From: CAZOEL01 sp964578835
GTDB taxonomy: Bacteria; Desulfobacterota; Syntrophobacteria; Syntrophobacterales; Syntrophobacteraceae
Reading direction: 5' to 3'
Assembly (NCBI GenBank): GCA_964578835.1
Contig: CAZOEL010000018.1
Span: 24,154-88,153, forward strand
Length of the DNA stretch: 64,000 nucleotides
Positions 44,362-54,442 of the stretch are shown one piece after another. Position numbers and translations under genes: made by a program. Position 1 is the first letter of the stretch, and each line of letters opens with the position of its first letter. Under the pieces are notes generated by a model. That model saw only the letters and a list, made by a program, of their open reading frames with translations. It made no database searches and had not been told where the DNA came from.

Positions 44362-44454
44362 TCACAGGGAGCCATAGAGGCTGGAATCATGGGCGATGTG
44401 CTCGAAGATACCGACCAATTGCTCTATGGCGTTTTGGGTCCAGAGAACTTTCAT
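44362..44454 (-). pseudogene. Truncated ParE/RelE-type toxin
   Basis: ATG at 44454 overlaps the antitoxin stop (ATGA). It encodes MKVLWTQNAIEQLVGIFEHI, the usual N-terminus of ParE-type toxins, but meets a TGA at 44362 after 30 codons. Beyond the stop the frame continues with an FPEV-containing segment that may be the decayed core, without the C-terminal catalytic/antitoxin-binding part. Probably an inactivated toxin. Confidence 0.65.
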
Positions 44455-44639
44455 GCAGGCAGCCCGAATCTTTTGCGAACCTCTCTCACATCCACCGTTC
44501 GCTCTTCGTCGCTGTCCCGCAAGCCAACCTCAATGGCCTGCCTCACATAGATCCTGTACATCAGGTCTTCCCAGGTTGCCGTGTCGGGAAGGCTTTCAAG
44601 CAACCGGTAGGCCTGTTCTTTTACGCTTTCAGTTTGCAT
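44451..44639 (-). CDS. Antitoxin-like small protein of a ParDE-type pair
   Basis: 62 residues: QTESVKEQAYRLLESLPDTATWEDLMYRIYVRQAIEVGLRDSDEERTVDVREVRKRFGL. The order (helix, TWEDLMYRIYVRQ, then a charged DVREV tail) is typical of antitoxins partnered with ParE/RelE toxins. The stop TGA shares four bases (ATGA) with the start of the downstream toxin frame, the classic toxin-antitoxin coupling. A weak AGAGGAG lies upstream. Because the toxin frame is broken, this is probably an orphaned antitoxin. Direction and overlap are seen; the function is inferred. Confidence 0.75.
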   Translation of the reverse strand: MQTESVKEQAYRLLESLPDTATWEDLMYRIYVRQAIEVGLRDSDEERTVDVREVRKRFGLPA

Positions 44640-44736
44640 CGTAATACTCCTCTCTCTCTTCCTGGGAAGGACGGCGGTGGGTCAAAGGTGGGACCTGGAG
44701 CTTTTCTCTTTGAGAAGCCTTCTCTCTTTTAAAGGC

Positions 44737-44865
44737 CTAACGACCGTAGGCTTCCCGCGCCCTGGCATCGCGAACAAGGCTGTCAACCACATAGAGGATG
44801 CGCTCTCTATCCTCTGCCGAGAGCTTCTCTATGGTCTGCCAAACCGGTAAACTTATGCCCAGCAT
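44737..44865 (-). CDS. 42-residue helical protein resembling an HTH-antitoxin tail
   Basis: The frame reads MLGISLPVWQTIEKLSAEDR then ERILYVVDSLVRDARAREAY. The LSAEDRERIL...VVDSLVRDA pattern is familiar from C-termini of small XRE/HTH-type antitoxins and similar regulators, without the DNA-binding part. It may be a relic of a longer gene or a short antitoxin. No strong ribosome-binding site. Together with the pair at 44362-44639 it suggests this 600-base area once held toxin-antitoxin genes. Confidence 0.4.
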   Translation of the reverse strand: MLGISLPVWQTIEKLSAEDRERILYVVDSLVRDARAREAYGR

Positions 44866-45179
44866 TATCCATTCTCCATAGAAGGATAAGTTCCGTATTA
44901 GCATACAAGCGAGGAGGGCTCTTTATTGCTTTCTCGGGTGGCGCTACTCTCTCTGTTGATGCTAATCCTGATCACGAATCATGGGAGATCTTCCAAGGTA
45001 CTGATTTGCGGATCGTGAGCTTGCCTGGTGGTGATTTGGCAGTTTGGGGAGCCAAGTAGATACGATCTCGGGACCCGAGCAGCAACAAGGGTGGGTACAG
45101 GTTCAATCATGCCCACGGCGGGTGGCGCCGGCAACTTGTTGCCGGCGCCCGAAGGACAAGAGGCAAGACTGATTAGCAC

Positions 45180-45274
45180 GGTAGGTTGGGGTGAGGCTTT
45201 TGCGAACCCCAACAAAGCACTGACTATGCACGGGAAATGTTGGGGTTCGCTCATCCGCTCACCCCAACCTACCG
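45180..45274. repeat. Large imperfect inverted repeat (hairpin element)
   Basis: The left arm (45180-45214) has TAGGTTGGGGTGAG, then GCGAACCCCAACA. The right arm (45239-45273) is its reverse complement with a few changes and indels near the TTTT/GGATGA position. Each arm also contains an internal inverted pair, TTGGGGT/ACCCCAA. The element is about 95 bases long, non-coding, in a gap between 44866 and 45397 that holds no other supported gene. Such TTGGGGTGAGC...GAACCCCAA units are known as scattered hairpin repeats in bacteria. Confidence 0.75.
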
Positions 45275-45397
45275 CGCTTAGAAACACCGAGTGAGCAGGG
45301 CTTCATTCCAAGTGCGTTGAGGAATGAAGCGAGCTGCTATTTGCGAATGGGGGGCAGAACGTATTAGTCTCCGCCCCCAAAATCTACTTCTAAAGCA

Positions 45398-48218
45398 TCA
45401 GTCGTTGTCTGTAATCGTCACAGTAGCGTTCTCTCCATTGGATAGTATCACAGTAACAGTCTCATCATCCTCCGCAATCTTATCATTCTTTGGCTTCACA
45501 GTAATTATGGCCGTAGAGGATCCACGTTTTATCGTTACCTTTCCATTGAGCTTCCTGTAATCTTTTCCATTTGTTGCTGATCCTGAAACAGTGTAATAGA
45601 CCTTGAGCTTTTTCGAGGTGTCTCCGGACCGAGAGACTGTGAACAAACCGGTTTTCTGCGACTCAGATGCGTTCGGATCATTTGCAGTGATAGTGAATTC
45701 TGGTTGTTGTAGTTCTGTGTATTCCTCCTCGATTGCCTCGGATTCTCCGGTTGCAATATCCACTGTACGACTTTCTGGCTTTGTCCATCCCGAGACAATG
45801 CTGAACTCTAAAATGTATTGTCCGGGAGCTAGATCTGTCACAGTGGCTCCGCTGTTGTTCCAGGTGATTCCTCCGTCAATGGTCCACTTGGCTCCAGCAT
45901 CTAAAGCTTCTTGAGGGATGATTATCACAGTGAGAGAGCTTGGCTGTGACACCTGACTATAAGTTGCAGGAAGGATATATGTCTCGTTGGCTGAGATGTT
46001 TATTATCTGATTTGCAGGCTTAGTCCATCCGGGAACATCTTTAAATGTTACCGTATGTTGCCCAACGCTCAGACCGGAATCAGTTGTGCCGCTATCGTTC
46101 CACGCTCCTCCATCAATATTCCATTGAGCTCCGGCGTCAATAGCGCCTTGCGGCGCAACTGTGACCATGAGTGAACCTGTTTGTTCTTGATTGGTGTATG
46201 TTCCCGTCAACGATGTTGATTGGCCTGCCGTTATGGTTTGGGTTTGGTTGCTTGGAGCAATCCAGCCCGTAACACCTTTAAACTGAACAACAAGCTGACC
46301 TGGAATAAGCCCTGATGCGATATCTCCACTATTTCTCCAATTCGTATCAGTTGTGAGCTTCCACATCGCTCCGGCATCAATGGCTCCCTGAGGAGCGATG
46401 GAGACGCTGAGGGAGCCGGTGTGCTGAACATAAGCTCCGCTTGCCGAGGCCGTCTGGGCATTGGAGATAACCACGCTTTGAGTGCCTGGGGTTGTCCAGC
46501 CGGCAATGTCATTGAAGCTCAGGCTATGAGAGCCGACCGTGATGTTCTCAAGGGTTGCTCCGCTTGAGCGCCACTCTCCGGCATCTATTCTCCACATCGC
46601 TCCGGCATCAATGGCTCCCTGAGGAGCGATGGAGACGCTGAGGGANNNNNNNNNNNNNNNNNNNNNNNNNNNNNNNNNNNNNNNNNNNNNNNNNNNNNNN
46701 NNNNNNNNNNNNNNNNNNNNNNNNNNNNNNNNNNNNNNNNNNNNNGCCGGTTGCAGTTGGCGTTACGCTATTTGACGGGCTAGATGGTTCCCCTGTTCCA
46801 ACCGCATTTGTCGCACTTACTGTGAAAGTATAGGCAATTCCGTTGGTGAGTCCAGTTATCGTTATCGGACTGTCTGTACCCACTTCGGTGAGGCCACCTG
46901 GGGTGGATGTCACAGTATAGGATGTTGTGGGAATTGCAGCGTCATTCGGAGGAGGGGAGAATTGTATGGTCGCCTGTGCATTCTGCGCCGTTGCTATTAT
47001 GCCGGTTGGTGCAGGAGGCACCGAGGCTGCGAAGATAATCCCTTGGCCACCTGCATTGCCACCGTTCGATGTTGTTCCATACAAAGTAGTACCGGACAGA
47101 ATGAGTCCAGCCGGAGTATAGCTTATTCCGTCATTGGATACTCCAACGCCGAAAGTGTGTATAGTCTGATAATTACTTCCGTCATTTTCAATTCTATAAA
47201 TCGTATTAGCGCTATGCCCCCAACACTCTGTCATTCCGTAGAGGGTAGAGCCGCTTGGCGTAAGGTATCCATGATAGAGCAAATAACCGGTATCAGGTCT
47301 ATATATGTTAGTATAATCGCTAGCGTCTGTATTCAGCTTGAAAATAGTCTGATCCGTCCCTCCATAAAGAGTAGATCCTCTTACGGCAAGACCGCCCTGT
47401 GGGCAACATCCATCTGCGTAGACACTCCCATCAGCAAATCTGTGTAAAATTGTATAATCGCTTCCATCTATTTCCATCGAGAATATAAGACCACCATGAT
47501 AAGCACCTTGGCTCTCATAGGTCATCCCATAAAGTGTAGTCCCCAAAAGAGTTAAACGTCCAATAGGCTGTCTTCCATCATCAATTACAGTTCCATCACC
47601 AAAATCATGCAACACGGTAAAATCGCTACCGTCAGCATTGATTTTATAAATGACTCCACAATCCTTTTCACCACCGGACTGCGTCATGCCATAAAGAGTA
47701 GAACCGGATATAACCAATCCAGCTAGAGGGTTTCCGCCATTCGGAGCTGGACTGTCCGCACTGAATCTATGCAAGATCTGATAATTACCACCGTCTGTAT
47801 CGATTCTAAAGATGGTCCCAGAATATCCGGAACCTCCACCACCATAAGTCGTTCCATACAGAGTAGAGTCAGAAAGAATGACATTTGAGTAGGGATAGGC
47901 CCCATCACCAAATATATTTCCATCAGGAAATGAGTGCAATATTGTGCAACCAGTCCCATCCTTCTTACACTTATAAACAACACCATATCCACTAGCCCCT
48001 CCTTCCCGGGTTGTACCATAGAGGCATGTGGAATCTTCAGCTAGGAAATCAGTATTTGGCATGGAGCCATCGTTTGGTGAACCTGCAAAACGGTGCAAGA
48101 TGGTATAAGCAGTCCACCCATCCGATGGGTAACACCATCCTATAATGAAAAATAATACCGCCAAAGAAATTCCCCGCAAAGTATGATGCTGAGATCTTCG
48201 ATCTTTCCCTATGACCAT
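45398..48218 (-). CDS. Exported GloVer-repeat/FN3/beta-repeat/Calx-beta protein, interrupted by assembly gap
   Basis: A single gene is likely, since both sides of the 100-N gap are open in the same direction. The start at 48218 has AGGAGGGAAAAC. A signal peptide region (SLAVLFFIIGWCYPSDG) is followed by about nine tandem repeats with (S/T)LYGTT..GG and ILH.F, the GloVer tandem repeat type, likely a propeller-like fold. Next comes a fibronectin III domain (APTGIIATAQNAQATIQFSPPPND) ending just before the gap. After the gap there are about five copies of a roughly 75-residue repeat with SLSVSIAPQGAIDAGAMW and a GW..P strand. The end is a Calx-beta-like domain (FTVSRSGDTSKKLKVYYTVSGSA). Extracellular binding or adhesion is the likely role. 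The true length is unknown. Confidence 0.75.
46646..46745. other. Assembly gap (100 N)
   Basis: Exactly 100 undetermined bases, which is a placeholder length. The sequence abutting it (CATCGCTCCGGCATCAATGG onward, 46598-46645) is identical to a stretch about 228 bases away in the next repeat (46370-46416). A repeat-collapse break is therefore the likely cause, and the real missing length may be much larger or smaller. Confidence 0.95.
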
Positions 48219-48584
48219 GTTTTCCCTCCTGATTTCACTATTGTTGCAGTGATTCCCGAACACCCCATAATCCTTGTAACTTTAAAGGGCTCAACATTGC
48301 ACCTTCGCAAACCATCCTGTTTCAAATCACTTATGTATGATTGCCTCCTAATGAATTGTCGAATTCTCTTAGCTATTCGATCCTATATCGTTCTATACCT
48401 TGATGTATCGTCTCTCTGTCAACTTCTTCGTACTCTTCTCTGCATTGCTGTACTGATGAAAAGCCTTGTCATTTCCTATCTAAGTGGAAAAAGGTTGTGG
48501 CCAGTGGATCAAGTGAATATTGGTGCATTTGTAGATTCTTTATGTATCGGGACGATGGATGTAGATCTTTAGTGAAAAGTTGGT

Positions 48585-48918
48585 GGCGCTAGAGAAGACC
48601 TGGAACCGGAGCTCTACAAACAGATCGGATAGCTGAAGGTGAGCTCGATTGAATTAAAAAAATCAGGTCTTATCAACAGATGAGAAGAGAAGAAGGATAG
48701 AGCCGGGCCATCCTCAGATCACAATCGAAAGGAAGTGTGAGTTGTTGGGTCTACCCCGATCCAGTTTTTATTACCACCCGGTGGAGGTATCGGAATTTGA
48801 ACTGAAGCTGATGCGCCTGATAGACAGGAAGTATACGGAGACTCCATTCTATGGGATTCGCCACATGACGACTTGCCTTCAGAAGAAGGGATATCCTGTC
48901 AATCACAAGCGAACCCAT
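48585..48918 (+). pseudogene. IS3-family transposase relic (OrfA tail and OrfB head)
   Basis: Reading plus, EDLEPELYKQIG, then a stop at 48630-48632, then LK...LKKSGL is the typical end of IS3-family OrfA. From 48682, EKRRRIEPGHPQITIERKCELLGLPRSSFYY and LMRLIDRKYTETPFYGIRHM are the start of OrfB (integrase-like). Everything after about residue 75 of OrfB, including the DDE core, is missing, as is the start of OrfA. The relic ends at the very 3' end of the RecQ-UvrD gene. The 48264-48584 stretch before it contains nothing else recognisable. Confidence 0.8.
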
Positions 48919-51900
48919 TCACCTAACAGATATAATTTCTATCCACGGCGCTTCCCAACTCTCACAGCGGTAGCTCTTTCGGTATTCTTCGCCGGAATCC
49001 ACGGCATAGCGTCGCAGCATGGCGATTACCCGAATATTTTTGATTGCATCGAGGTTGGGCAGCCATTTTCTGGAGGCGGAATGCGAAAGCGCGGAAACGG
49101 CGACTCCATGTTCATCCAGAAGCTCGATCCTGTCTGATCCTTTTTTCGCCATGAGGCGGCTGCCCGGCTGCAGTGCGGCAAGATGGGCGTGTATCGGGCT
49201 ATCGGGAGGACGCCGGCCTGCAAAGCTGAGATAGATGTCCTGCATGCCCAGCAGTTCGTAGCGCAGCTTTAAAATTTCGTCTGGAAGCTTTTCTCTCGCA
49301 GGTCCGGGCCTTTTCAGCACCGCCTCGCCTTCAAGCGACTCGAGATGCGGGCATCGCGCATCCGCTCGCTCGAAGAGGCAGAGGGAGTCCTTGGCCCGGG
49401 TCATGGCCACATAAAAGGTTCTTCGCTCCTCCTCAAGCTCCTTTGCGCTTCGCCCCGCACGCCAATCGCCATCCGGAACGAAGACATGAGGAAACTCCAG
49501 GCCTTTGGCCGAATGCACGGTTCCAAGAAAGACGCCGCTCCCAACCGCCTGGTCTCTTCTCTGCTCCACGAGATGCTCGAAGACAGCCTCCATGGCAAGA
49601 CTCACGGGAAGCTCCGCATCTCCGGTCTCTTCACGCCATGAAGCCAGAATATCAATCAGCAGCCTACGCCATGGATTGTCCAATGTTTCTGTAGACCTTT
49701 GGGAAAGAAGCGCTTCGAGCTGAGAGGCTCTCATGAGCTTCTCCCTCTGTGTCTTGAGATCATCGAGAAAACCGGCAATTTCTCTCATGCGATGAAAGGA
49801 TGGGGTTTTGCTGCGGGCAAAGCTCAACATCACAGGAATGCCGTAATGCTCACACACGGTTCGGATCGGGAAGAGGGTCTCTTTCGTTCGCGCCAGCACG
49901 GCGAAATCGGTCCACTCGATAGCGGGATCCAACTCGCGGAGTCGATACATTTCGGAAACGAGGGCCATAGCCTGTTCGCATTCATTGCTTACCTGCAAAA
50001 TCTGCACTCTTCCGCGAGCCAGAGGATCCCGGGTTTCCCAACGCCCGCCTGCCCCTTCGCTTTCCCTCTTTTTGTCGACGCGAATGGCCTTGTCGGTTTT
50101 CATCCGATCCCTGTTGCGCCGGATCAAACTGTTCGCCGCAGCGATGATGTTTTTGGTGGACCGATAGTTTTCCACCAGATAATGCGTCTTTGCCGCATAG
50201 TCTTCCGAAAACCTGCGAATGAAGGCTACATTCGCTCCGCGAAACGTATAGATGTTCTGATCGTCATCCCCAACGGCCAGAATCGATAGCTTTACGTCGG
50301 TTTCATGCTCCGTTCTCCCGGCTATGGCGGAGATGAGCCCGTACTGCTCTTCATCTATGTCCTGATATTCATCCACGAGGATATGGCGGTATCCGCCAAG
50401 GAGCCGATCCCGCAGCTCATCGGGTTCGAGACCCGGGATATCCCTCTCGCCTCGAAGCAGTTCGACGGCATCGGGGATGAGGCGATTGAAGTTTGGGTAT
50501 TCGCCTCCGGAGCGTTCCGCGAGATCCGCAAAGGAGATTCCGGTAAGCCGCATTGCAAGACCGTGGTATGTCTGGACTGTTACGCCCGCGGCATCGGAGC
50601 CGATCAGCCCGAAGAGGCGCTTTCTGAGAGTTGTGGCTGCGCTCCTATTGAAGCAAAGGACGAGAACGCTTCTAGCCGGAGCCCTTTTCACCCGGAGAAG
50701 ATAGGCGCACCGGTGCGCCACGACGCGCGTTTTGCCGGAGCCCGGTCCCGCAAGCACGAGAATATTGCTTTCTTGAGGAGCCGTCACGATATCCGTCTGC
50801 GCCTGATTGCCGAGATCGTCAACGATGCGGCGATACGATTCGAGGCTCGTCGCCCGTTCTATGAGCTCTTTTCGGCCGGCAAAGAAGCGCTTGAGAAAGC
50901 TCGTTTTATCCATGCTGAAATAAGCTAGCGCGAGCTCCAGCGCCTGTCCTATTTTTTCCAGCCCGAGCCTTGCGTACTCGTTCATGACATGGACCTGGAG
51001 AACGCGCTCCCTGTAGTGCCAGCCCAGAGGCTCATAGTCGGATTTTGCATAGCGCCTGTTTTTGGCCTCCGGCATGATTCGGATGGTCATGGCCTGTCTG
51101 AATACCGCGAGGCCCTGCTGCAGGATGATGGCTTTCTGCTCATGCAAAAACATGAGAGCCCGATCGATAGCCGCCAGTGGGTCTTTGATCTGGCCGGAAA
51201 GATAGATATTGGAGCGCAGCGTCTGTGCGATCTCATCGCTTGAAAAGCTCACTAGCACGTCGGCTCCGGCCGGAGCATCGGCGGGAACCTTCGACAGGAT
51301 GTGATCGAGGGCGGTTTTAGCCACCATCCGCCGTCTTTTGGCCGTCTCCATGAGAGCGTCCCAATCGCGATGAAGCTTCACGCGATAGCCGTCCTGCCAC
51401 GTAGATCGCAAATCGAGGCTTCCTCTGCGCCCGGCGAGCCCTCTGCCATCCAGGCTCAGGCTCTTGAGCAGATTCAAAAGGACCTGCGGGTTGCTATCCT
51501 CATGCCCCTCGTCCAGCAACCGCTGATTGAGCTTCCGAAGCGAAAGATCGAGCCAGCCTTCGCCTGCGGCGTCCGGAGCCGATTCCGACATGATTTTGAG
51601 CATCGCCTCTTCGAGCGCGCATACTCTCTCCAAGATGAGCTCCGAATGGCTCTTCACCTTGTGGCGAACAAAAGCGGAAAGCAGAATTCCCTGCTTTACC
51701 AGCCCGGCCTCCGCCATACTGTGAAGAATGCGCAGAACATGCAAAGACGGGCTTTCATCCGGGCCATAGCGCGCGTTATCCTCCTTTGCCATGTTTTTCA
51801 GCTGCGGAAGCTCCGCCAGTTGGTCCGCGCTCAAACCTTCATCCGCATCGGCGTTCATGAGCTCCCGCAGGATGGCGAGCCACCTTTCCTGTTGAACAGG

Positions 51901-54132
51901 AGACAGATTCAGCCGGTCGAGCATCGCCTTCGCCTCATCGAGGCTGCTCACGCGGGGCTTTCCCTGAAAGACTCTGGTGTTGTTCTGGTTTCGTTCGATG
52001 AATCCGGCGCGTTCCAGCCATGCTACGGCGGTCTTGACTTTGGTGTCGGCCTGAGGGTCACCGGCGTCGAATTCGATTTCCACCTCATCATCGCGAATCA
52101 ATTCCCGAGGCGTAAGAACGACCTCGCCCTTTTTATCCCGTTTCGCTCTGCGCAGGCCTCGCAGCAGTTGCGCTATGTCGCGCCTGCTCAGCTCCGATGA
52201 CGCCTGAAGCTTGAATTGCGTTTCGATATCCTGCCCGTCGTAGAGGAGCACGCATTCAGCGTCCTGAAGATCGCGCCCCGCCCGTCCCGCTTCCTGAAGG
52301 TAGTTCTCGAGAGACCCGGGTATGTTTGCGTGTATGACAAGGCGGATATTTTCCTTGTCGATCCCCATGCCGAAAGCGTTGGTGGCGCAGATGACACGCG
52401 TTTGCCCGGCGACGAAGGCATCCTGAACAGCTCTCTTTTCGGGCGGGGTCATGCCGGCGTGGTAGGCTTCGGCGGGCCACCCCTGCGCCTGAAGATATTG
52501 CGCCGCTTCTTGTGAGGCGCGCCGCGTGGAGGCATAGACCACGGCGCTTCCTCCATTTTCGGAAAGCCTCGAGGCAAGTATGGAATGAATTCTTTGGAGC
52601 TTCTCGGCCTTGTTCACCATCTGCACTTCAAACTGAAGGTTTTCCCGCTCGATGCCGCCTTCAAAAACAGTCAGATCCTGCCCGAGCTCTCGTTTGAAGT
52701 ATTCGAGGATTTCCTCCTTCACGTCTCGTTTTGCCGTTGCGGTGAAGCAGGCGACAGGAGGAACGGGAACGTTCTGCTCGGCTGCAAATTCTCTTATGAA
52801 GCGCCCCGCGTAGAGGTAGTCGGGACGAAAATCATGTCCCCACTTCGAAAGGCAATGGGCCTCGTCGAAAACCCAGCAGCCAACCTCGCGCTGCGAAATA
52901 GCTTTGCGAAACGAGACGTTTCTCAATTGCTCAGGAGCAACATAGAGAATGGCGATGTCTCCAAGCTTCACCCGCTCCAGCGCTTCCCCGCGCTCAGGAG
53001 GCGAGAGCAAGCCATAGAGGGCCGCGGCGGAAGCCGTTCCGGTCCTCGCGATCAGATTGTCCACCTGATCTTTCATGAGAGCCTGCAGAGGAGAGATCAC
53101 CACCGTCAGGGATCCGCGGCGGAAATGGCGCGCAAGAGCCGGAAGCTGGTAGCATAAGGATTTCCCGCCTCCGGTCGGGAGAATGGCGAGAACCGGTTGA
53201 TCCCCCATGCCAAACCTCACGATGGCTTCCTGAAGTCCTCCGCTGCCATCGGGCGCAACGGGCTTCGGGCGAAAGCGGGAAAAACCGAAGTAACGCTCCA
53301 ACTGGACTCCGGGGTCGTGAACTTCCCGACAGTAATCGCACTGCGAGCTTCCGCAGGGAACATCGCGAAGCTGCCTCAGGATGGGAGAAATCATCGGGAA
53401 GCGATGCCGAACCCAGGGAGGCAAAACGGAATTCGATCCCGCGACTCGAAGCCACGCAAGGCAGTAAGGCAGCACAGCCAGAATGCCCGCTCGCGAGCGC
53501 ATCTCCTCAATCAGTTTCGCAAGAGCGCCGGAGCATACTCGTCCACGCAGGGAGTCACGCAAAGTGTCAATGGCTTCCGCTTCGGATGCGGGAGCGGCCT
53601 CGAGCGCCTTGAGAAGAGCTATCGTTCCACCGTAGCTCCCAAGCGCCGATGAAGCACATGATTCAAAGCAAAAGCGATAGAAAGAGAGAATATTCCGATG
53701 GCCGCCCTTCTTCAAGGCGTCGAAGCTTTCCCACTGATCCCTGAAGAGCGATTCGGAAAGACGCGCGTCGGCCACGGGATCGTTCAAGGATTCTTTTACG
53801 AGCTTGTAATCTTTAACGAGGCGGTGATACGGGTTTTCGGGAAACGCGAGAGGAGACAAGAAAAGCGTATCCACGATGGGCTTCTTTAGCAGGTTGAGAT
53901 CTGGGAAGGCTCTTGTTATGATTGGGACGTCGTGCTCCGATAGGTTGTGCCCTAAAATGTATTCGGCGTCGGAGGAGAAAGCATCGAGGTCCGAGAGGCT
54001 CTTCCGGAGTTCGAAGATGTCTTTTCGAACGAAGATCTCGCCTTGATAAATGGCCCCTACGCGGAATATTTTATTGCTTCCGGCTTCGAGATCCAGAAGG
54101 AGGCATTTTTTCAGGAATTCGGAAACAGTCAT
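48919..54132 (-). CDS. Exonuclease-RecQ helicase-UvrD helicase triple fusion
   Basis: About 1737 residues. Residues 1-190 are a DnaQ-like 3'-5' exonuclease: LLDLEAG near 10, ILGHNLSEHD near 65 and DPVADARLSESLF near 140 (DEDD-type acidic residues). RecQ domain: Walker A ILPTGGGKSLCYQLP near 320, DEAHCLSKWGHDFRPDY near 420, VYASTRRASQEAAQYL and ATNAFGMGIDKENIRLVIHANIPGSLENYLQEAGRAGRD. A zinc-binding/winged-helix-like middle follows. UvrD/Rep domain: LVLAGPGSGKTRVVAHR near 1130, VDEYQDIDEEQ, AVGDDDQNIYTFRGA, GTVHSAKGLEFPHVFV and EERRTFYVAMTRAKD. It likely processes recombination or repair intermediates. Starts at 54132 and 54213 are both possible; neither has a ribosome-binding site. An IS3 relic touches the 3' end. 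Confidence 0.9.
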   Translation of the reverse strand: MTVSEFLKKCLLLDLEAGSNKIFRVGAIYQGEIFVRKDIFELRKSLSDLDAFSSDAEYILGHNLSEHDVPIITRAFPDLNLLKKPIVDTLFLSPLAFPENPYHRLVKDYKLVKESLNDPVADARLSESLFRDQWESFDALKKGGHRNILSFYRFCFESCASSALGSYGGTIALLKALEAAPASEAEAIDTLRDSLRGRVCSGALAKLIEEMRSRAGILAVLPYCLAWLRVAGSNSVLPPWVRHRFPMISPILRQLRDVPCGSSQCDYCREVHDPGVQLERYFGFSRFRPKPVAPDGSGGLQEAIVRFGMGDQPVLAILPTGGGKSLCYQLPALARHFRRGSLTVVISPLQALMKDQVDNLIARTGTASAAALYGLLSPPERGEALERVKLGDIAILYVAPEQLRNVSFRKAISQREVGCWVFDEAHCLSKWGHDFRPDYLYAGRFIREFAAEQNVPVPPVACFTATAKRDVKEEILEYFKRELGQDLTVFEGGIERENLQFEVQMVNKAEKLQRIHSILASRLSENGGSAVVYASTRRASQEAAQYLQAQGWPAEAYHAGMTPPEKRAVQDAFVAGQTRVICATNAFGMGIDKENIRLVIHANIPGSLENYLQEAGRAGRDLQDAECVLLYDGQDIETQFKLQASSELSRRDIAQLLRGLRRAKRDKKGEVVLTPRELIRDDEVEIEFDAGDPQADTKVKTAVAWLERAGFIERNQNNTRVFQGKPRVSSLDEAKAMLDRLNLSPVQQERWLAILRELMNADADEGLSADQLAELPQLKNMAKEDNARYGPDESPSLHVLRILHSMAEAGLVKQGILLSAFVRHKVKSHSELILERVCALEEAMLKIMSESAPDAAGEGWLDLSLRKLNQRLLDEGHEDSNPQVLLNLLKSLSLDGRGLAGRRGSLDLRSTWQDGYRVKLHRDWDALMETAKRRRMVAKTALDHILSKVPADAPAGADVLVSFSSDEIAQTLRSNIYLSGQIKDPLAAIDRALMFLHEQKAIILQQGLAVFRQAMTIRIMPEAKNRRYAKSDYEPLGWHYRERVLQVHVMNEYARLGLEKIGQALELALAYFSMDKTSFLKRFFAGRKELIERATSLESYRRIVDDLGNQAQTDIVTAPQESNILVLAGPGSGKTRVVAHRCAYLLRVKRAPARSVLVLCFNRSAATTLRKRLFGLIGSDAAGVTVQTYHGLAMRLTGISFADLAERSGGEYPNFNRLIPDAVELLRGERDIPGLEPDELRDRLLGGYRHILVDEYQDIDEEQYGLISAIAGRTEHETDVKLSILAVGDDDQNIYTFRGANVAFIRRFSEDYAAKTHYLVENYRSTKNIIAAANSLIRRNRDRMKTDKAIRVDKKRESEGAGGRWETRDPLARGRVQILQVSNECEQAMALVSEMYRLRELDPAIEWTDFAVLARTKETLFPIRTVCEHYGIPVMLSFARSKTPSFHRMREIAGFLDDLKTQREKLMRASQLEALLSQRSTETLDNPWRRLLIDILASWREETGDAELPVSLAMEAVFEHLVEQRRDQAVGSGVFLGTVHSAKGLEFPHVFVPDGDWRAGRSAKELEEERRTFYVAMTRAKDSLCLFERADARCPHLESLEGEAVLKRPGPAREKLPDEILKLRYELLGMQDIYLSFAGRRPPDSPIHAHLAALQPGSRLMAKKGSDRIELLDEHGVAVSALSHSASRKWLPNLDAIKNIRVIAMLRRYAVDSGEEYRKSYRCESWEAPWIEIISVR

Positions 54133-54442
54133 GATTGAGGGAGGAAAACCTGCTGAGCCTTTCCAATGCGATTGCCGTCGCCGGCGGCGTTGATAATATT
54201 TTCCAGATTCCATAACAGGTTGAAAAATGTAGGCGATCTTTATCTTGCCATAAGACGATTTCTGTTTAAACTAAACAGAAATGTAAAGAAGAGTCAAGAA
54301 TTCACTCTTTTTTAAAAGACCAGTCTTTAAAAGAGCTTATCAGATGAGAGAGGATTTGCTTACGCGCATCGCCGGCGAAGATCTTTTGCTGCAACAAGCT
54401 CGACAATCTCTTTGTTTTGTGGGGAAAGGGGAAAATACGGCT

